Under the pieces are notes generated by a model, which was not told the origin of the DNA, did no database searches, and was given only the letters and a program-made list of their open reading frames with translations. A stretch of DNA of 64,000 nucleotides, taken from contig NC_064447.1 of assembly GCF_023343835.1 (NCBI RefSeq), forward strand, positions 3,162,001 to 3,226,000, read 5' to 3'. The translations under genes and the position numbers were made by a program. The stretch is from Lagopus muta. Its lineage: Eukaryota; Chordata; Aves; Galliformes; Phasianidae. Positions 38,827 through 49,547 of this stretch are shown piece by piece (within the stretch, counting starts at the first letter, position 1; each line of letters opens with the position of its first letter).

Positions 38827-38888
38827 TCTTCTTTCTCTCTCCCCTCTTTTTTTTTCCTTTTTCTTTTTTTTTTTTTTCCTTTTTTTCT
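38827..38888 (+). repeat. 62-nt uninterrupted polypyrimidine tract
   Basis: A C/T-only run on the plus strand. It ends about 57 nt before a possible acceptor AG at 38,944-38,945 (cgctgttgcag). It could be simple sequence or part of a splice acceptor for the signal-peptide frame that follows. Confidence 0.85.
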
Positions 38889-38990
38889 GGAGGAAGCCCT
38901 GAAGAGCAGCAACACTTAAGCAAAACTCTTTGAACGCTGTTGCAGACAGCGCTGCCTCCCCCGGGCCAGCCGCTCCCCACCAGCTGCACA

Positions 38991-39108
38991 ATGACTCCAT
39001 GCGGGGCCGCCCGGCACCACGCTGCAGCCCTCATCATCATCATCATCGTTGTCCTCCTCAGTGCTGGGTTCTCCCAGGCACAGCCAAGCTTCAGACGGCT
39101 CTGTCCAG
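38991..39108 (+). CDS. candidate signal-peptide exon of an unrecognised gene
   Basis: An ATG with A at -3 opens 39 codons ending in CCAG|GTGGGG, a plausible donor in phase 1, the usual phase after leader exons of extracellular proteins. The peptide has a short polar start (MTPCGAARHH), a hydrophobic core (AAALIIIIIVVLLSAG) and a good signal-peptidase site (SQA|QP). Upstream are a possible acceptor (38,944-38,945), a polypyrimidine tract, a CCAAT/X-box cluster and a CpG island. Against this, the isoleucine run comes from an ATC microsatellite (39,031-39,048), and no downstream exon could be identified before MRPL28. I recognise no family. It may be a chance ORF. Confidence 0.25.
39031..39048. 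repeat. (TCA)n trinucleotide microsatellite
   Basis: About six TCA/ATC units. They encode the isoleucine run of the candidate signal peptide if that frame is real. Confidence 0.85.
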
Positions 39109-39255
39109 GTGGGGAAGCAATGGGGAGCGCTGGGAATGGGGATGTGGCTGGGAACAGCGCTGCACTGAGCTGAAGTGCTGCCAACCTTGTGCTGGGCTGC
39201 TTGAAGTTCTGCCCTTGGCCCGGCCGTGCTATCAGTGCCAGGCGCTGAGGCCAAG

Positions 39256-39830
39256 TATGGAATCATTCAGGTTGGAAAAGACCACTAAGGTCACCAAATC
39301 CAACCCCAACCCACCCCCCCATGCCCGCTGCCCTCATCTTTCCGTGCCACATCCCCACAGTTCAGGAACGCCTCCATGGACGGTGACCCCATCACTCCTG
39401 TGCAGCAGTGCCACTGCAGCACCACTCTTTCTGAGCAGGAACATTTCCTAACACCCAACCTGAACTGCCCAGGCACAGCTTGAAGCCAACACCTCTCGTC
39501 CTATCACTGTTACCCAGAAGCAGAAGCTGACTCTCACCTCGCCACAGCCTCTTTTCAGGTGTGGAGGGCAATGAGGTCTCCCCTGAGCCTCCTCTTCTCC
39601 AGACTGAAGAGCCCCAGCTCACCCATCTGCTCCCCATTAGACTTGTGTTTCAGACCCCTCACAGCTCCACTGCCCCTCTCTGGACACACACTCAGAGTCT
39701 TTCTTGCAGCGAGGGGCCCTGAACCACACTCGACACTTGAGGTGTGGCCTCACCAGCACCAAGTACACAGGGACCATCACCTTGCTGTCCTGCTGGCTGC
39801 ACTGTTTCTAGCACAGATACCCCTTTTGCT
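39256..39830 (-). mobile_element. CR1 LINE fragment, 3' end preserved
   Basis: The left edge (TATGGAATCATTCAGGTTGG, AAAAGACC) is the reverse complement of the CR1 3' terminus. It is followed in order by TTCAGGAACGCCTCCATGGA, ACCTCTCGTCCTATCACTG, GAGGTCTCCCCTGAGCC, CTCCAGACTGAAGAGCCCC and GAGGTGTGGCCTCACCAGC, continuing into the pre-3'UTR portion. At about 575 nt it is the longest 3'-end copy in the window, 5'-truncated as usual for CR1. Confidence 0.93.
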
Positions 39831-39931
39831 CCTGGAGGGTGTTTGATGGTGATAGGCAGAGCAATACACAATGCAATCAGCTGCAGAGGTGCCTTGCTGC
39901 CAGCCCCACGCATGTGGCCGACCAGGCCCAT

Positions 39932-40008
39932 GGGAGCAGGATTGGTGCTCGTGGCTGTTGGGTCCTGCAGGCAGCGTCCAATGAGCCACCAGCACCAATC
40001 CTGCTCCC
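39932..40008. repeat. near-perfect hairpin, 25-bp stem, 27-nt loop
   Basis: The left arm, 39,932-39,956 (starts GGGAGCAGGATTGGTGCT), and the right arm, 39,984-40,008 (ends AGCACCAATCCTGCTCCC), are reverse complements at 24 of 25 positions. The sole mismatch is at 39,950. The loop side adds a further short paired segment (TTGG with CCAA). The total of 77 nt is in the size range of a microRNA precursor. It lies about 100 bp beyond a CR1 copy. It could equally be a recent local inverted duplication. Confidence 0.9.
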
Positions 40009-41077
40009 AGGAACTGGAACACAGCCACAGGCCTGTCCCTGCCACCCAGGGATACGTGCTTCAGCCAAAGGACAGCAAGCCAGCACCTGGCATAGCACCA
40101 GGATGCCCGCACAGACCTCACAGTGTCATCCTGCCTGCAGTGCTCAGTGCTGGCAGCTGCACAGAGCTCCATGAAAACAGAAGAAAAAGGGGTGTAGGGA
40201 GAATGTGACAGCTGGGTGGACTGCAGGAACAAAGGGAGCTGCAGGGAGAGAAACCACACCTCATGGCACCCTCTGTGGAGAGCAGCAGTGCAGTGGGATT
40301 GCAGCTGTGGGGCCATGCCGATCTGCAGGGATGGTCTGGCACTGCAGAACTGTACAAAACACCGCTCCCTTCCTCTTCCATGTGTCCTCCAGGCCTTGTA
40401 GGCACGTGGGATGATGCCTGCATATGGGATGCAGGGAAGAAGAGAGAATCGGCTCACTGAGAATCAAAAAGGAAAGCTACATGGTCAGAGGGGGAGCGTG
40501 TTTGTAGCGGTGGGTCATCCCCCTCGTCCTGCTCAGCCCCACTGCAGGGTCAGGCAGGTGGCCCTGAGCTGCCCCATGGTGCGGCCCCGCTCCCTTCCCA
40601 ACTCTGTGCTGCTGCAAGGACACAGAGTGTGACATTGACACACAGCGACAAACGAGGGTGAAAGGACGTGGGGCAAAGAGTGAGAGCTCAAAGCTCCCCA
40701 GCCCTGTGCACCCGCTGCCCAGAACCTCCTGGTGGACACAGCATCCCTTTTCCCTTTTATCTCCTGCAGGGAGATCTCGGAAAGAGCAGGGCACTGTGTC
40801 AGACACCTGTCCCTGCAGGTGAGAAGAAATGCTACTGGGAACAGAATCTGTGGACACCTGTGTAAATATTATCAAAGCATTATCCTCGTGGGGAAGGCCA
40901 GATGATGTGTAAAGGGAAGTCTGCCTCCTGGAGCAGCCAGCCTGGAAGGTGTCAGCAGCGAGGGAGGAAAGCGTGGTGCATGAGGTACAGCTGTGCTGGC
41001 TGGAGACAGCGTTGTCACCAAGAGCTTTGAGGGGCATGGAATGGGGTTTTGGTTGTACCGCTGTGTGGCTGGAGGCA

Positions 41078-41110
41078 GCACACAGGGAGCACACAGGGAG
41101 CACACAGGAC
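41078..41110. repeat. short tandem repeat, 11-bp unit x ~3
   Basis: Three successive copies of GCACACAGGGA, the last incomplete. Minor simple repeat. Confidence 0.8.
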
Positions 41111-43918
41111 ACTTCATAGGACCATCCTGAAGAATCAGGAGACTGTGGGCTCATTTTTGGAACATGAATGCACAGGCTCATCAGCAGACTCAAGGCAGAC
41201 ACTGCTGTGCCCTCGTCTCCAGCTGTTCTGAGTACCACCAGGGCTCAGGCAGAGGCTGTGGCTGCCACATGGTGCCAGGGGGACCCCCCAGGTTCCAGAT
41301 CTGTCCCTGTGCCATATCACACCTCACAGCATTGCTGCATGGGCTCAGGATGACACCAGCAGAGCGCACACCACTCTGGTGCCTGGGCATTACAGGGTGC
41401 TTGGCAGAAGGGCACAGAGCCCTCAGAGATGTGGGACTGAGCAGCAGCACCGACCTGGAGATGGGCTCTCCGTGCCTCCCCCCAGCCCAACCGGGAGCCG
41501 TCCCAGATCTGCTACAAGCACACGGAGTGAGCAAGAGGTGCTTTCGGGGAGCACAACCCCAAGGATGAACAACACTGATGACCAATACGGTCTATTTCTA
41601 AACTGCCCCCAAGCCGTGGGCAGCCTCACCGAGAACAGATCCCTGGAGAAGAACCCTAAAGGGAAGACCAGCAGCCAAGCAGCCCTGCAGCGCTGGCCAC
41701 AGACCGGCAAGGAGAGCACCCATGCCACCACTACTTCTGGCCCCGTCTGCAGCTGCAGCGTGGAGCAGGCACTGCTGCACAGCTCAGCTGGTGCCGGTGA
41801 GTCGGGCACACCGTCCTGCTGCTCGTGGGGAGCCCAGCCGTGCGGGGGAGATGAAAGGCAGGCATTGACGTCAGGGCTCTCACCACCCACACGCGGACAA
41901 ACAGGCGGCTGTTGGTACAGCCGGGCAGGCTCTGCTTACACAAACACGCCGGCCAGCTGCATGCAGGATGCTGCTGGCTCCAGTTCAGCGTGCAGCTCAG
42001 CTCCAGCAGGGCCAAGGGGAGCCGATCAGAGCAACGAGCAGCACGCAGATCCCACTGCTGCAGCCCCAGCTCAGTGCCTGCTCGCTGCATGGCCACAGGT
42101 GGCTTAGAGCAAAGCGTGGGCACAGCTGAAGGCTTGATGCCATGCATGGCCGCAGGTACCAATACCATGCACCTCTGCTCTGCACACGATGAGCATCCTC
42201 TGTCGGTTCCCATGGTAACTCCTGGCTCAGAGCCGCCAGAGCTCTGCCTGCACGCAGCCACCACCAGCCCCGCTGCGCCTCCTCATGCTGCTGTGCTCCC
42301 CAGCAGGGTCTTACCACACTCTGCCCCCCCTCTCCCCCCATCCCCAGCTGCTAGCACTGCTGCCATGGGAGGCACCTCCCAGCCCCCTGGACATCCCTAT
42401 GAGGACCCATCGCTTCTCCTCATCACGTAGAGCTGCTTCAGGAAACAAAGCACAGAAGCAGCCCGGCACGAGCTGGAGGTAACGAGGGCAGGGCCAGGAG
42501 TGCTCAGCCCCAGTGCCTGGTGCACGCTGCTGCGCTGGATGCTTTCCTCTGCTGCTCTGAACATTAGGCAGCCTTTGGAAAATGGCTTATGCCTCAAAAT
42601 GTGATACATTAAAGACAGGAGGCAGATGCTCTACCTGCCTGTCTGTGCATTTGTATGCTCTCAGGGGTTGTATCCAACAGCTCAGGTTGGGGTTCAGAAG
42701 CTCCAGCAAACAGAGCCAGGAGAGCAATGGAGGTACTGCTGTCTTTCAAGAGCTGAAGCTTGCGCTGATGAACAGTGCAGGGCAAGGAAGAGAGCGCTGG
42801 TGAGGAGGAGCTGCCACAGGAGCCGTCAGGATATGCAGGAGTTCATCAAAGCAGAGTAATGCATATGAGGAAAAATCCACACAGCAGAGCTGCTCTCAGG
42901 AGGGACAGAGCGCTGCTTTGCAGCCCAGCACAGCCATAGCCACATAGCAGAGCAGCACCAGCTCTACTATGGGGTGAGGATGCGCTGTCACAAAATGGCT
43001 GCCAGCCCCTCACACTGACCACAGGCCTCTCACTGACACACTGGGCTCTGCCAGCCCCGGCCATGTCAGCAGCACTGTGGAAAGAGCCCAGGGTGCAGGA
43101 GCTGCATCTTCCCAGTGCTTTCCATCCCTCTGCTGCCTTTGCCTGGGACCACCAGCCCCAGGGCAATGGGTCCCACAGGGCCCACAGTGAGGGGACACCT
43201 CAAGGCACCCTGCAGGCCAAGCATGAGCTCCCTAAAGCCATCTTCTGTGCTTTAACTGGACTGAAACAGCACCACCTTAAGTGTTGCCATGGCAATGGCT
43301 GCCTGGAGAAGACATGTGATGGAGGTGCACATAGAATGGCAGAGCACGCTGAAGTGAAAGGACTCATGGCCAGGTCCCAGGGCTGCCCCACAGCCCTCCT
43401 GTCCCACCTCATGCCCTCCACACAGCAGCCACAAGTGGAGGCAGCCATCCCTCACCTCGAGTCCTGGGCCGGGGCAGCCAGGAGCCAGCAGGAAGCTGCT
43501 CTGTGATGGAGAGCTGCAGCATCCAGTACTGGGCACAGCCTGGCCCCACAGCCTGCAGCTGCAGCACTGGAGCTCTGCTCACACTGGCCCAGCTGTCACC
43601 ACTGCCCCTGGTGACCTAAAACACGGTTGGCAGTTCCATTGTGCCAACCTGCAGCTGATCCCTGCGAGGCGGTTTTGCATGTTGAGCCACTGCTGTGTAT
43701 ATATGGGAGGAAGAGGGAGCACAGAAGGAGCTTTGAGCAGGGTGGTGGCTTTCCATGCCCCAGAGGAGCAGAGCTATCAGACTCCTTCTCCCCCTGCCCT
43801 AAGTGGGCTTTCCTCCTCCATCCAGCACAGCAGCTGGCCTTTGTGCTTCATTTCTGACTCCTCCTCAAGCTCGTGGCTGCTTTACAGGGAGCTTCACAAG
43901 GTGGATTAACTCCTAGGA

Positions 43919-44090
43919 GTGGAATCACAGAAAAAATGAGGCTGGAGGGACCTCTGGAGGTCTCCAGCCCATCCTCCTGCTCCAAGCAGAGCTGGCTGCA
44001 GCACTAGAACAGGTTTCTCAGGGCCTGGCGCTGTTCTGAACATCTCAGACTCGGAGATGCTGCTGTCTCTCCATCTCTGTCCCACCAACA
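43919..44090 (-). mobile_element. CR1 LINE fragment, 3' end preserved, short
   Basis: GTGGAATCACAG at the left edge corresponds to the CR1 3' terminus. GAGGGACCTCTGGAGGTCTC and CAGCCCATCCTCCTGCTCC follow, the hallmark start of many bird CR1 copies in reverse orientation. About 170 nt survive. Confidence 0.88.
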
Positions 44091-45441
44091 CAAAACTGCT
44101 GCTTTTGTTAGAGCTCCCAAAGCATTACTTACCATTTGAGCACAGATGGGTCTGTTGAGAATTTACAAGTAAAATACTCATTAATTCATTAATTTAAATG
44201 GCTCAGCTGGTGGAGGAATGCAGCCTTAACCTCAAGCAAGTTCTCAGATCAGTAGCTATGATTTGCTAGGAACCACAAGTGAGACAGACAAAAATTCAAA
44301 CGTGGTTTCAAAGCACCAGCCCTTGCTTGGGAAGGCAAAAGTGCAAAGCCTGGGCTCCTTGCTAGCTGAAGAACGCAGAATCCATTCAGCCATCACAACT
44401 GAGGCAGGATGATGCATGCCTCCAATCTCTCACCCACAGAACAGCTCCTAATGCACTTGTGCAGAGCTGGCGTTAGTCCTGCCCCAGTGGGACAGGAGCT
44501 CTCTCCTACATCTGGCTGAAAGCTCCCATTACACCTCCTTCCTTCCTCCTTCCTAAGATGGCAAATCCTGCAGAACATGCATGCCTATGAGAAGTGCTGA
44601 GGAACAGTCACCTCCAAGGACAGTGCTGGCAGCACTGCAGCTGGGGACACCACGCAGCCAAAGCTCTCCTTTGAGGAATACGGGCACCACAGGACTGCAA
44701 GATCACTTTTTGTACCTAAAACCCAGGCTCAGGTAAGAAAGAGCTGATATCTGCCCCACCAGCCATCCCAAACACCCCCCCACCAACACAGAGCAGGGCT
44801 GAGACGCCAGGATGCAGCAGAGCCAACCACATGGCCACAGAACCAGCATGTTCCAGGGACAGAGCCACTGGCAGCAGCTTTGCTCAGAGCTGCATTAAAA
44901 TGCATGAGCTGTGCAGCCCTAATGATGAGCAGAGCTGTCAACGAAGAACTTGTCCCAGCTAATTATCTCTAATGAGGGCAGAGTGTCAGGGTCCCTGGAG
45001 GAGCTGGGCAGCAGCTTCCCGCTCGGCTCAGTTGCAGGAGAGGGAGAAGTTAAGCAAATGTCATTGTGTTGGCCTAGCTAAGAAATCATTAATTAGGCAA
45101 ATGTGACCTTCTGTGCAAGTTTGTTCTTGGGAACCTGGACTTGCCGGAGCTGGGACGTGCAAGCAGGCTGGAAACACCCCAGCTTCTGCCACCCAAGCTG
45201 TCCCCTGCAGTGCTGAGCCTCCTGCTCAAACGCAGTGCAGCCAGGGCCTGCATAGCCATGCCACACTCATCTGTTGGTTCGGATACAGGCTGAGATGGAT
45301 CCATCTCAATTCCAGGTCGTCCTTTCAGGGCACAATCTTCTCTCCTCTGCAGAACAGAACTGGGGACCGATCTAAGATGCACCACAGCTACATCCTGCAG
45401 TCCCTGCCACACACTAATGACCAGTGAATATCAGAGAAAAG

Positions 45442-45481
45442 TTTACTGATATTCTCAAGACGCATAATATTTCATTTTATA
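45442..45481 (-). terminator. probable MRPL28 polyadenylation region (variant signals)
   Basis: No canonical AATAAA is visible downstream of the MRPL28 stop. The minus strand does carry the variants TATAAA (45,476-45,481) and AGTAAA (45,442-45,447), some 270-300 nt after the stop, a sensible 3'UTR length. Confidence 0.3.
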
Positions 45482-45744
45482 CCAGGATCAAACTAAACAG
45501 CAATCAACTACTTGCACAGGCAGAACCACCACATCAAGTCAGTCTTACAAAAATGCTTTTAGAGACCAGAGGACAGAAAACCTTTCCTCAGCCAACAAGG
45601 ACAACTCCTCAGTGGAATTCAGGCTGATGTTGATAACTGCAACATGCTCCCTGGCACGCTCATCGCATTGCCTCTTCCACACGTGTGGCTCACACAGAAG
45701 GCTCTCAGAACCCTGCAGCTTCATCTGTAGCAGGGAGTTCTGCT

Positions 45745-45837
45745 CTATGCATTTCTTTCCTTCTCCTTCTCAAGTGCCTGTTCTTTCAGTTGGTTGACGA
45801 GCTCCTCAGCATATACCTTGAAGAGTGGGACGGGGTC
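45745..45837 (-). CDS. MRPL28: MRPL28 exon 5, C-terminus and stop
   Basis: Acceptor TTTGTTGCAG|GACCCC. Thirty codons starting DPVPLFKVY, then TAG at 45,747-45,745. Confidence 0.95.
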   Translation of the reverse strand, partial: DPVPLFKVYAEELVNQLKEQALEKEKERNA

Positions 45838-48549
45838 CTGCAACAAAGAGGAGATTAAGCTACTTTGAAAGCCTGAACCTGAGCAGCAGCTGGTCTAAGA
45901 TGAATGCCAGGAAGGTGCCCAACTGCACCAACCCTACTTTCACACATGTGCTATCAAACTGTGCATCCCTTATCCAGTCTGCAGCCTGACAAGGGCAACA
46001 GAAAGCAGCCTGGGAAGTACCAGTTATAGGAGCAGGAAGAAAGAACACCCGCAGTACTTCATCTGCAATCTCTGATGTTGGTGAGATTCATGAATGCCTC
46101 ATTCAAGACAAGGCCTTTTTCCCTGCATGCAGTTGGGTCCAGAGAGCCAGTGCTGTGGGAGTGCTGATGGTTACAACCAGTGCAAGATGGGCTGGGTTTG
46201 TTCAGTACATGAACAAAGCAACTTGCTATGCTACTCCTCTACCTACAACAGCTGTTCAGCTCTGTAAAGTGGCCTCAAAGATCACAGGCACCTGTGTGGG
46301 ACATTCCTCAGCTTTTCTAGTTTTGCCCATCCATGCGAATCAGCAGCAGCTCCCAGGGGCCCCTTTCCTTCTCAAAACCACCTGCCTCCCTTCTGTTACC
46401 CCAGATCAGGGCTGCTCTGAAGCATGTCAAAAGAACACGCTCTTTGAAGAAGCTGGAGCCCTACACAGTGCAGGGCCCAGCACCCTCAGCAGGAGCAAAC
46501 AGGTCTTGGGGAAATGTCACCAAGAGACCCCAGCCCAGGGAGGCCCACAGCCTCAGCAGCAATCTGGTGTGCTCTCCTTGACATGCTGCTTCTAACAGAG
46601 CTGCTGTCACCACAGGTCACAAAACCGAGTCAGCCCTGAACGTGCATCCAAGTTGTATTACAGAGCAGAGCCAAAGGCAAAAATGTTTGCGTTGACAGGA
46701 AGAGAATCATCCCCACTACACATCCATCCCCTGACTGGAGGATAAGATCTTGCAAAGGATTTGAACACCATCTTTTGAGCTCCCAGATTTAACTGGGCTC
46801 AAACAGCTGCTCAGGAATTTTGGAGTGCTACTTCCTTTGACAAGAAGCTCTCAGGATGCTCAGATCAACTGCATGTGCAGCCCAATGCAGCTAAGATACC
46901 TCTGTGCTTGCAGGACAGCACTGCCTCAGAAACTCACCTTTTTTTCTAGCAGCCTCTGCTTTTCTATTGCTTCTTCTAAACTCAAGCCAACCCATTCAGC
47001 TTCCTCTTCTGGAATCACAAATTCCTGCAATAAAAACAGATGATAGAGTGTCTTCCAGGTGAGTAACATGCAAATCCCCTCCAGGCCCACTCACACAAAT
47101 GACCCAGTAGGAACGTTACCACAGATAAGCCTGAAACACTGTTCCTTCCCCTGCTCATTCCACTTCCTGCAGCCAAAGCCCTCTTCCCTTTTCTTCTTTT
47201 CCCTTTGCAAATACATCATCATGTAAACTGCTCTGCCTCTCTTCTGAACAGTTCTGTAACTGCTTCTCAGCACAATCCTACAGACTGTGGAAACCAGTGC
47301 TGTTTCTATGCCAGTGCCCATCATCATACAAAGTGAAACAACGGCACCCAGGCAGACAGGGATCCCTGCCAAATTCCTGCCTGCTGTAGGCAGTGTGTGC
47401 TCCTACCAGCGCTTAGTGCTGGTTCACACCAAAAAGAGATGTTTGTCTTGCTAACTGGTCAGTAAGAAAACTACAACAACCCACAGCGAGATAAGAAACA
47501 GCTGGCAAAGATGTTTAGATCTTCTGCAGCCATGCTTATCACCCTGAACAGAGAAGAATGAGCTCGTTTGCACTGCAACACAGTGAACAGCACAGCACCA
47601 GTGGGGATAAGCAGGAGACATCGCTGCAGCACCAGAACAGGGACTGCAAGCAGCAGAGCCAGGACCACAGGCCCAATACACACCCGGTACTTGTCATAAA
47701 TCGCCTCCCTCTTGGCCGGGTCATCAGGATGCAGCTTGGGATCTCTCCGTGCCAGTCGCAGCAGCATCGTTCGCTTCAAATCCATCCCCAACTTCGAGCA
47801 CATATCTGCTTTTGGGGTCTGGGGAGAGAAAATAAATTACACTGACAGGCACAGCACAGGAGCTACAGAACACACAAGCGTGTCCGAGCGGGCAGCGCCG
47901 GCTGTGTGCCTGCAGGTCCCCGGCACAGACACACGGGAGAGGAGTCCCTCAGCCACCCCCAGAGCCCAGCAGGTGCAGCTCTCGGTCCAGGGGCACAGAG
48001 GGCAGTCAGGGCCGACACGGGGCCTTGCCTTCAGGATGTAGAAGTCGAAGCCGTAGGCCTGGTCAATGAGATCCAGCGTGCGCATGGTGACGGTGATGGT
48101 GAGCTTGGCGTCCAGGATCTCGCTGTAAAACTGCCGCTCGAACAGCTGCGGCTTCCAGATCTTCGGCACCCGCGCGGAGAGCTGCGGACAGGCGGGCAAG
48201 TGGTCAGAGCCGAGCCGAGCCCAGCGGGCAGCCCGAGGGCGGGGAGGAAGGGCGTCCTCACCTTATCATTGTTCGCGTAGCGGAAGCCGCGGATCCAGCC
48301 CTCGCCGCCCCACAGCCCCTCGTCAGCGGCGCGCGGCAGGAACACGGGCACCGGCACGTCCTGCACGCGCTCCCGCTCGCCGGTGCGCGGGTTCCTCCGG
48401 TACCGCACGCCCAGCGGCCGCCAGTGCACGGGCGTGGGCTGCGTGTCGTCGTTCAGCTGCGCCAGGTAGTGCGCGGGCAGCCGCGCGCAGATCCCTTCCT
48501 GCAGCCGCAGCTTCGGCCACAGCCGCGGCGGGACCTTGTGCAGCGGCAT
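45745..48549 (-). CDS. MRPL28: MRPL28, mitochondrial large ribosomal subunit protein bL28m (complete, 5 exons)
   Basis: A nuclear gene for a structural protein of the 39S mitochondrial ribosomal subunit, acting in mitochondrial translation. Coding exons (high to low) are 48,549-48,262, 48,181-48,029, 47,818-47,684, 47,024-46,938 and 45,837-45,745, all joining in phase 0. They encode 251 residues, close to the ~256 of the mammalian protein. Family hallmarks are the MPLHK start, [17 protein letters not shown] (residues ~80-96), [57 protein letters not shown] and YDKYR+[14 protein letters not shown] across the exon 3/4 junction. A charged C-terminus follows ([11 protein letters not shown]). Intron 2 has a GC donor. 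The ATG is the first in the CpG-rich leader. The mammalian neighbours, AXIN1 and TMEM8A, flank it in the same orientation. Confidence 0.97.
46938..47024 (-). CDS. MRPL28: MRPL28 exon 4 (29 codons)
   Basis: Acceptor TTTATTGCAG|GAATTT, donor AAAAAG|GTGAGT. Encodes [18 protein letters not shown] and a lysine-rich end. Confidence 0.95.
47684..47818 (-). CDS. MRPL28: MRPL28 exon 3 (45 codons)
   Basis: Acceptor TCTCCCCAG|ACCCC, donor TACCGG|GTGTGT. Encodes TPKADMCSK through YDKYR. Confidence 0.94.
48029..48181 (-). CDS. MRPL28: MRPL28 exon 2 (51 codons), ends at a GC donor
   Basis: Acceptor GTCCGCAG|CTCTCC; the exon ends CTGAAG|GCAAGG. The reading frame and the YILK-TPK junction require the break exactly here, so the intron begins with GC, in a good GC-AG donor context. 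The nearest GT (10 nt further on) would shift the frame. Confidence 0.92.
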
Positions 48550-48740
48550 CGCCGCTACCTTCCGCTTCCGGTCCCAGCGGCACTCGCGATCGGAAGTGGA
48601 TGGTGAGGCGGCTTTCCATTGGCTGGCGGGACGGCGCTGAGAGGGACGGGCTGACGGTGGCCGGCGAGGGTCGATCCGCGACCGCGTTCGTGCGCCGTTC
48701 CTCCCACCCCCTCCAGTACTCAGACGCCCCGCACACAGTA
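48030..48740 (-). promoter_or_regulatory. MRPL28 CpG-island promoter with ETS and CCAAT sites
   Basis: CpG density is high across exons 1-2 and about 190 bp upstream. Just above the ATG are back-to-back ETS/GABP-type cores: GGAAGCGGAA on the minus strand (48,559-48,571) and CGGAAGTG on the plus strand (48,591-48,598). An inverted CCAAT (ATTGG, 48,618-48,622) lies above them. ETS/GABP sites are characteristic of nuclear genes for mitochondrial ribosome proteins. No TATA box is seen, so initiation is probably around 48,56x-48,60x. Confidence 0.75.
48262..48549 (-). CDS. MRPL28: MRPL28 exon 1 (96 codons)
   Basis: Runs from ATG to AATGATAAG|GTGAGG, phase 0. Encodes the N-terminal segment up to YANNDK and lies inside the promoter CpG island. 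Confidence 0.95.
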
Positions 48741-48777
48741 AGAGCGCGATTCGAGCTTGCCCTCAAATACCATTACG

Positions 48778-48783
48778 TTTATT
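48778..48783 (-). terminator. minus-strand AATAAA, possible distal TMEM8A poly(A) signal
   Basis: TTTATT on the plus strand reads AATAAA on the minus strand, in an AT-rich context, followed within about 45 nt by a TGTGTGCGGGG G/U-rich element. Scanning by eye from the TMEM8A stop I found no other canonical AATAAA or ATTAAA on that strand before this one. It lies only ~230 bp upstream of the MRPL28 ATG. Confidence 0.4.
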
Positions 48784-49547
48784 AAATTATAAAATCAGAA
48801 GCTTTAAAATTTACCGTATAAAATAATCACAGGTATGAACAGCGAAGGAAGAAAAAAAAAACACCCAAAAAACAAAAACCACAAAACCAACAACCCAAAA
48901 AAACCGACATCGGATTTCCTCCGACTTGACCCGAAATAAAGAAGGTAAAAGCCCTCCCGGCCAACGCGGCTCCAGCTCCGCACGCAGCGCGGTGCCGCAC
49001 CACGGGCTGGAGGAGGATTATTGCTTCAGTCGGGCGGCGCAGCACGGCCGGGCGCGAGGCTGCGGGCACCCGGTGCGCACGGGGCGTGGACGGAACGCGC
49101 AGGGAAGGGGACCGGAGCCTTGTGTGTGTTCGTGAAACACAGTGGGATGGGGGGTGGCCCTGAGCACCTGCAGGCAGGCGCTGCGGAAGGCTGCATCGCC
49201 GCAGTCGCCGCACGGCTGAGGTTGGAGGCACCGCGGGGTCGCTCTGGCACAGCGCTGCCCCAGCAGAGCCGCCCAGAGCAGGGCGCAGCTCCAAGAAGGA
49301 GACCCCGCAGCCTCTGGGCAGCCTGCGCCAGGGCTCCAGCACCGCACGGCACGGCAGCGCTGCCCGCTGGGCGGGGGGAACTGCTGTGCTCCGGGTTGTG
49401 CCCAGAGCCGTCGCTGAGAGGAGCCCGGCTGCGTCCTCTTTGTGCCCCCTCTTCGGGTAGTTATGGGCAGGGATAAGATCCCCTGAGCCTGCCCCATCTG
49501 CACAGCCCAGCTCTCATCCTCTCCTCCTAGGAGAGGTGTTGCAGTCC

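Larger units (their letters stand above)
39109..45475. other. intergenic DNA, MRPL28 side of the gap
   Basis: Apart from two CR1 fragments (39.26-39.83 and 43.92-44.09 kb), the hairpin and a small 11-bp tandem repeat (41.08 kb), I recognise nothing. Open frames of 150-250 codons occur on both strands at 40.5-43.5 kb. Their composition is low-information and they overlap each other, and none resembles a known domain or offers an obvious phase-1 exon to follow the signal-peptide frame. Confidence 0.55.

Noticed and set aside
38024-38933. Frames of 183-199 codons crossing the orphan CpG island
   Set aside because: Overlap on both strands and include the polypyrimidine tract; composition-driven.
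47906-48280. 124-codon plus-strand frame
   Set aside because: Antisense to MRPL28 exon 2 and flanking intron.
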